Part shown: positions 15,136 through 18,008 of the stretch, one piece after another
Position numbering within the stretch: position 1 is the first letter of the stretch
How the letters are laid out: each line of letters starts with the position of its first letter
From: Proteobacteria bacterium UBA6920
Lineage (GTDB): Bacteria > Pseudomonadota > Gammaproteobacteria > SG8-11
Direction of reading: 5' to 3'
Assembly (NCBI GenBank): GCA_002448875.1
Contig: DKAS01000241.1
Location: forward strand, 1-18,008
Length of the DNA: 18,008 bases
Position numbers and translations under genes: made by a program
Notes under the pieces: generated by a model
Seen by the model: the letters and a program-made list of their open reading frames with translations, nothing else
The model's database searches: none
Told to the model about the DNA's origin: nothing

Positions 15136-15639
15136 ATGTTTGGTCGTGGTAACAGCAACAACAACAACAATAATACTAAACAGCCGAAAGCCGGTAAAAT
15201 CGATACGTTGATCGGCAGCAATACGGTCATCGAGGGTAATGTTCGTTATGAGGGTGGATTGCATATCGACGGCACGGTGAAAGGCAACGTCTATGCCGAG
15301 CCGGACAGCGGTTCCGTGATGTCCATCAGTGAAAAAGGCGTCGTCGAAGGTGATGTCCGGGTGCCGAGCATAGTACTCAACGGTACGGTTGTGGGCGATG
15401 TTTATGCTTACCACCGGATCGAACTGGCGCCCCAGGCCCGGGTTACAGGCGACGTGTATTACAACTTGATCGAAATGGCGATGGGCTCCGAGGTTAATGG
15501 AAACCTGGTGCACAGGGTGGAAACAAAAAAGTCCCCCCCGCAAAACGTTGAGAAACTGGGCAAGCCCGGGGCGCTTTCCCCTGTGAATGGTACGGCTGAA
15601 AAGCCCGCGCCAATACTTGATAGAGTTGGTCAGAAATAG
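15136..15639 (+). CDS. Bactofilin (polymer-forming cytoskeletal protein)
   Basis: Bactofilins form nucleotide-free filaments of stacked beta helices at the inner membrane and localise cell-wall enzymes or other machinery. The protein has 167 residues from ATG 15136. A short N-terminal tail with an asparagine run (SNNNNNNT) comes first. The bactofilin core (about residues 20-125) has repeating hydrophobic-glycine units such as IDTLIGSNTVIEGNVRYEG, LHIDGTVKGNV and GTVVGDVYAYHRIELAP. A Pro/Lys-rich tail (about 125-167) ends it. It follows the coiled-coil membrane protein by 12 bases. An M23 peptidase lies 0.5 kb away on the other strand, and bactofilins are often tied to M23 peptidases. Confidence 0.93.
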   Translation: MFGRGNSNNNNNNTKQPKAGKIDTLIGSNTVIEGNVRYEGGLHIDGTVKGNVYAEPDSGSVMSISEKGVVEGDVRVPSIVLNGTVVGDVYAYHRIELAPQARVTGDVYYNLIEMAMGSEVNGNLVHRVETKKSPPQNVEKLGKPGALSPVNGTAEKPAPILDRVGQK

Positions 15640-15645
15640 GATAAT
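15617..15645 (+). promoter_or_regulatory. Strong sigma-70 promoter for erpA inside the bactofilin 3' end
   Basis: The -35 TTGATA (15617-15622, 5 of 6 consensus) lies in the last bactofilin codons. A 17-base spacer is followed by -10 GATAAT (15640-15645, 5 of 6) directly after the stop. The start point would be near 15652, about 58 bases before erpA, so erpA can be expressed independently of the argC block. Confidence 0.7.
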
Positions 15646-15669
15646 GCCGGGAGATTATGTTATTATCCT
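15638..15669 (+). repeat. Inverted repeat overlapping the erpA promoter, possible operator
   Basis: Perfect 8-bp arms AGGATAAT (15638-15645) and ATTATCCT (15662-15669) flank 16 bases. The left arm contains the whole -10 box and the centre sits on the predicted start point, as expected of a repressor operator. It does not match the IscR type 1 or type 2 patterns I know. Confidence 0.45.
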
Positions 15670-15682
15670 CTATCATTAGAGG
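15667..15682 (+). other. Small hairpin in the erpA leader
   Basis: CCTCTA (15667-15672), loop TCAT and TAGAGG (15677-15682) form a perfect 6-bp stem 13 bases before the ribosome site GGAGG (15696-15700). It could tune translation or be incidental. Confidence 0.4.
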
Positions 15683-15709
15683 TTATCAGATTTCTGGAGG
15701 CGTAAGATC

Positions 15710-16072
15710 ATGACAGCAGCAGTGACCGCGACGGCGGAAGCGGAATCGATCATCAATTTCACCGACAGCGCGGCTAACAAAGTCAAGCAACTGATCGCGG
15801 AGGAAGGTAATGACGCGCTGATGTTGCGGGTTTTTGTCAGTGGCGGCGGGTGTTCCGGATTCCAGTACGGCTTTACGTTCGATGAGAGCGTCGGTGATGG
15901 CGATACCAGCATTATCAAGAACGGTGTCACCCTGCTGATCGATCCCATGAGCTATCAGTATCTGGTGGGTGCCGAAATCGACTATACCGAGGGTCTGGAA
16001 GGGGCGCAGTTCGTTATCCGCAATCCCAATGCGACCACCACCTGCGGTTGCGGTTCGTCATTCTCCGTCTGA
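15710..16072 (+). CDS. erpA: Iron-sulfur cluster insertion protein ErpA
   Basis: A-type carrier that delivers [4Fe-4S] or [2Fe-2S] clusters to apoproteins in the cytoplasm. The 120-residue protein has the three conserved ligands C48 ([11 protein letters not shown]), C112 and C114 ([11 protein letters not shown] at the C-terminus). The family fold begins at about residue 15 ([15 protein letters not shown]). GGAGG lies 9 bases before ATG 15710, which fixes the start. The longer N-terminal tail and the neighbourhood (argC side, tyrS side) favour ErpA over IscA or SufA. It has its own promoter and a strong terminator, so it is probably a single-gene transcription unit. Confidence 0.95.
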   Translation: MTAAVTATAEAESIINFTDSAANKVKQLIAEEGNDALMLRVFVSGGGCSGFQYGFTFDESVGDGDTSIIKNGVTLLIDPMSYQYLVGAEIDYTEGLEGAQFVIRNPNATTTCGCGSSFSV

Positions 16073-16095
16073 CACATTCGTTCCGGCAGTAACGC

Positions 16096-16121
16096 AAGGG
16101 CTCCTCGGGGAGCCCTTTTTT
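16096..16121 (+). terminator. Rho-independent terminator after erpA
   Basis: A 9-bp stem (16096-16104 with 16109-16117, core GGGCTCC/GGAGCCC) with loop TCGG is followed by T6 (16116-16121). It stops erpA transcription. The T run overlaps the stop codon of the convergent peptidase gene (TTA at 16120-16122 on the plus strand). In the minus direction the U tract is too short for strong termination. Confidence 0.92.
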
Positions 16122-17475
16122 ATTGTTGGGGGTGCATTTCTGCGCGTGCGGGGCTGGCGAGCGCCAGCTTGTCGTCGTTGATAATGTCCAGCAATGCGTT
16201 CAGACCCAGAGTGGTGCTGCGGAAATCAGCCGCAAATTCCGCAGATACGGGACGGGCGTCCGGCAAGGGTACGCGCAGTGGATTGCGGTGTACGTTATTG
16301 ATCAGGAACTCATAGTGCAGGTGTGGGCCGGTGGCCAGGCCGCTGCTGCCGACAAAGCCTATGACCTGCCCCTGTTGAACTTCGCCGCCCAAGCGGGCCT
16401 GCCGCTGAAACTGCTGCAGATGGGCATACAGGGTGCGGTAGCCGTCGCCGTGGCGAACGATCACCGTGTTGCCATACCCTCCTTTGATGCCGCGAAAGAT
16501 AATTTTGCCGCTGCCCGTGGTTTTTACCGCGGTGCCGCGCGGTGCCGCATAGTCCACGCCCTGGTGGACGCGCATGCGGTTGAGTATAGGATGTTTGCGC
16601 TGACCGAAAAAGGAACTGATGCGGGTGAAATCTACCGGTGTACGCAAGAAGGTTTTGCGCAGGTTTTTCCCGTCCGGTGCGTAATAGTCGCTGTTGCCAT
16701 CCGGGTCGGTGTAACGCAAGGCGCGCAGCGTCTCGCCATTGTTGATGAATTCCGCCGCGAGAATATCACCATCCCGGACTTTGCGCCCGTCAAGCAAGAG
16801 CTCCTGGTAAACCACCGTAAATCTGTCGCCATCGCGGATGTCGAGAGCGAAATCGATATCCCAGCCGAACACGTAGGCTAGCTGCATGATCACGCCATCA
16901 GGCAGGCCGGCATCTTTGGCGTCCTGGAACAACGATGATTTGATGGTGCCGCGGGCGATCTGCGTGCGTTTTTCGTGTTGCCGGTTGATCTCGGCGAAGC
17001 TATATGCGCCGTCGACGTAGTTGATTTCCAGACGATAGGCCGGATCAGGCTGATAGTGCAGCGCCAGCAGGGTGTCGTCCCGGGTTTGGAAGCGGAGAAT
17101 CTCCCCCGGTTTGATGCTGCGCAGGCTTGCCGGCAGATTCGTGCTGTGCATGATATCGTGCAGGATGCGTGGCGCCAGGTGCAGTTGCGCGAAAATCGAT
17201 GCCAGACTCTGTCCTTGCTGGATAGTGATTTCGCGCCATTCCGCCGACAGGGCCTCCGGCTCGGGCAGCTTGTCGTTGCTGATCGCCGCAGTGGCTTGCG
17301 GCGGTGGCTCGTGCCGCAAGGCATCGGCCTGCTGGCCGATGGTAAGCAGGGCCGCGCCGGCGAAGGTCAGCAATATCCAGCTCAGGTGCCACAGGGGATG
17401 AAGGGGGGGGGTGCCCTGCGGCCGATCACTGGCGCGGTGTTTATAATCCCGTAGCGGAGGTGGTGCGGAATGCAT
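16120..17475 (-). CDS. M23 family murein endopeptidase (MepM-like)
   Basis: Probable periplasmic zinc DD-endopeptidase that opens peptidoglycan crosslinks during wall growth. The 451-residue length is close to E. coli MepM (440). It has a basic/proline-rich cytoplasmic tail, one membrane helix (about 30-47), an OapA/LysM-like domain (about 80-135, from WREITIQQGQSLASIF), a middle beta domain (about 145-275) and the M23 domain (about 300-395). Predicted zinc ligands are H304 and D308 (HQGVDYAAPRGT) and H387 in HLH. H352 (YAHL) and H385 are the predicted catalytic histidines, so the enzyme looks active. GGGAG lies 10 bases before ATG 17475. In Pseudomonas an anmK gene usually lies between this gene and erpA. 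It is absent here. Confidence 0.93.
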   Translation of the reverse strand: MHSAPPPLRDYKHRASDRPQGTPPLHPLWHLSWILLTFAGAALLTIGQQADALRHEPPPQATAAISNDKLPEPEALSAEWREITIQQGQSLASIFAQLHLAPRILHDIMHSTNLPASLRSIKPGEILRFQTRDDTLLALHYQPDPAYRLEINYVDGAYSFAEINRQHEKRTQIARGTIKSSLFQDAKDAGLPDGVIMQLAYVFGWDIDFALDIRDGDRFTVVYQELLLDGRKVRDGDILAAEFINNGETLRALRYTDPDGNSDYYAPDGKNLRKTFLRTPVDFTRISSFFGQRKHPILNRMRVHQGVDYAAPRGTAVKTTGSGKIIFRGIKGGYGNTVIVRHGDGYRTLYAHLQQFQRQARLGGEVQQGQVIGFVGSSGLATGPHLHYEFLINNVHRNPLRVPLPDARPVSAEFAADFRSTTLGLNALLDIINDDKLALASPARAEMHPQQ

Positions 17476-17626
17476 GGATATGAATCTCCCTGCCGGTTTG
17501 CATGGGCCATGACTTCTTTATCGAAGGAATTCAGCGGGAATTTAGCCCCTCGCTGCGCTGTCCGCCCATGTTCAGCCTGCCGCCGCAGGTGCCTGCGCGC
17601 TGGCGCCCTGCGCCGTCCGCCCGGTC

Positions 17627-17638
17627 GGCGCCGGCGCC
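17627..17638. repeat. GC palindrome in the peptidase-tyrS intergenic region
   Basis: GGCGCCGGCGCC is a perfect 12-bp palindrome. It lies in a GC-rich stretch (about 17570-17640) that also holds GCAGG-TG-CCTGC. The stretch is inside the predicted leader of the minus-strand peptidase. No gene is supportable in the 294-base gap 17476-17769. Confidence 0.4.
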
Positions 17639-17651
17639 AACTCCGCAACTA

Positions 17652-17680
17652 AGTTTAGGCGGTGAGTGCGGTTCTGACAA
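17652..17680 (-). promoter_or_regulatory. Possible sigma-70 promoter for the M23 peptidase
   Basis: On the minus strand TTGTCA (17680-17675), a 17-base spacer and TAAACT (17657-17652) give 5 of 6 and 4 of 6 consensus matches. The leader would be about 170 bases, long enough for structure. Confidence 0.4.
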
Positions 17681-17706
17681 ATTGCGGTGAAGATCGCGGG
17701 CAAAAG

Positions 17707-17736
17707 CTGACGAACAGCAGGTGCTAAGGTTACAAT
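17707..17736 (+). promoter_or_regulatory. Possible sigma-70 promoter for tyrS
   Basis: CTGACG (17707-17712), an 18-base spacer and TACAAT (17731-17736, 5 of 6) place a start point near 17743, about 27 bases before the tyrS ATG. Confidence 0.45.
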
Positions 17737-17748
17737 ACCGGCCCCTGA

Positions 17749-18008
<260 letters not shown>

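Noticed and set aside
15148..15180. Short tandem repeats as a CRISPR-like or phase-variation array
   Set aside because: They are simple AAC/AAT codons inside the bactofilin frame, in whole triplets, with no spacers.
16123..16881. 252-residue plus-strand reading frame
   Set aside because: Antisense to the M23 catalytic domain and starting just past the erpA terminator. No recognisable domain or ribosome site.
17502..17690. Small reading frames in the peptidase-tyrS gap
   Set aside because: Pro/Arg/Ala-rich low-complexity products of a GC-rich stretch with no ribosome site. The region looks like promoters and leader sequence.

Overview
The window looks like chromosomal DNA of a gammaproteobacterium (inference). 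The right flank has the order argC, a coiled-coil membrane protein, bactofilin, erpA, an M23 peptidase and a divergent tyrS, which resembles the argC-erpA-tyrS neighbourhood of Pseudomonas and related Gammaproteobacteria. Base composition is moderately GC-rich. The rich set of c-type cytochromes points to a respiratory, probably environmental organism. The species cannot be named from the sequence.

Layout: (1) 2-3584 (+): end of a System I cytochrome c maturation operon, ccmF (5' truncated)-ccmG-ccmH-ccmI, packed with 1-4 base overlaps. (2) 3595-7726 (+): a small monoheme cytochrome c, a seven-bladed propeller lipoprotein, its membrane-anchored paralogue, and a kelch-propeller lipoprotein with a C-terminal NrfJ-like domain. 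The block ends in a strong bidirectional terminator. (3) 11001-7889 (-): a pentaheme cytochrome, an NHL six-bladed propeller lipoprotein overlapping it, and a second pentaheme cytochrome with its own consensus promoter. (4) 11133-13210 (+): a triheme cytochrome frame followed, in the -1 frame after an A9 run, by a second frame with three more heme motifs. That second frame has no usable start before its first heme motif and no signal peptide. Together they make one 692-residue hexaheme cytochrome, either recoded or split by an indel. (5) 13297-18008: housekeeping genes argC, a DUF6776-like protein, bactofilin, erpA, an M23 endopeptidase (-) and the 5' part of tyrS.

The notable part is 3595-13210. 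It alternates c-type cytochromes (1, 5, 5 and 3+3 heme motifs) with four secreted or membrane-tethered propeller proteins of three unrelated repeat types (Reg_prop, kelch, NHL). No porin, oxidase or terminal reductase is present. The physical link to the heme-attachment machinery and the shared export signals suggest a periplasmic or envelope electron-transfer module with propeller scaffolds. That function is inference.
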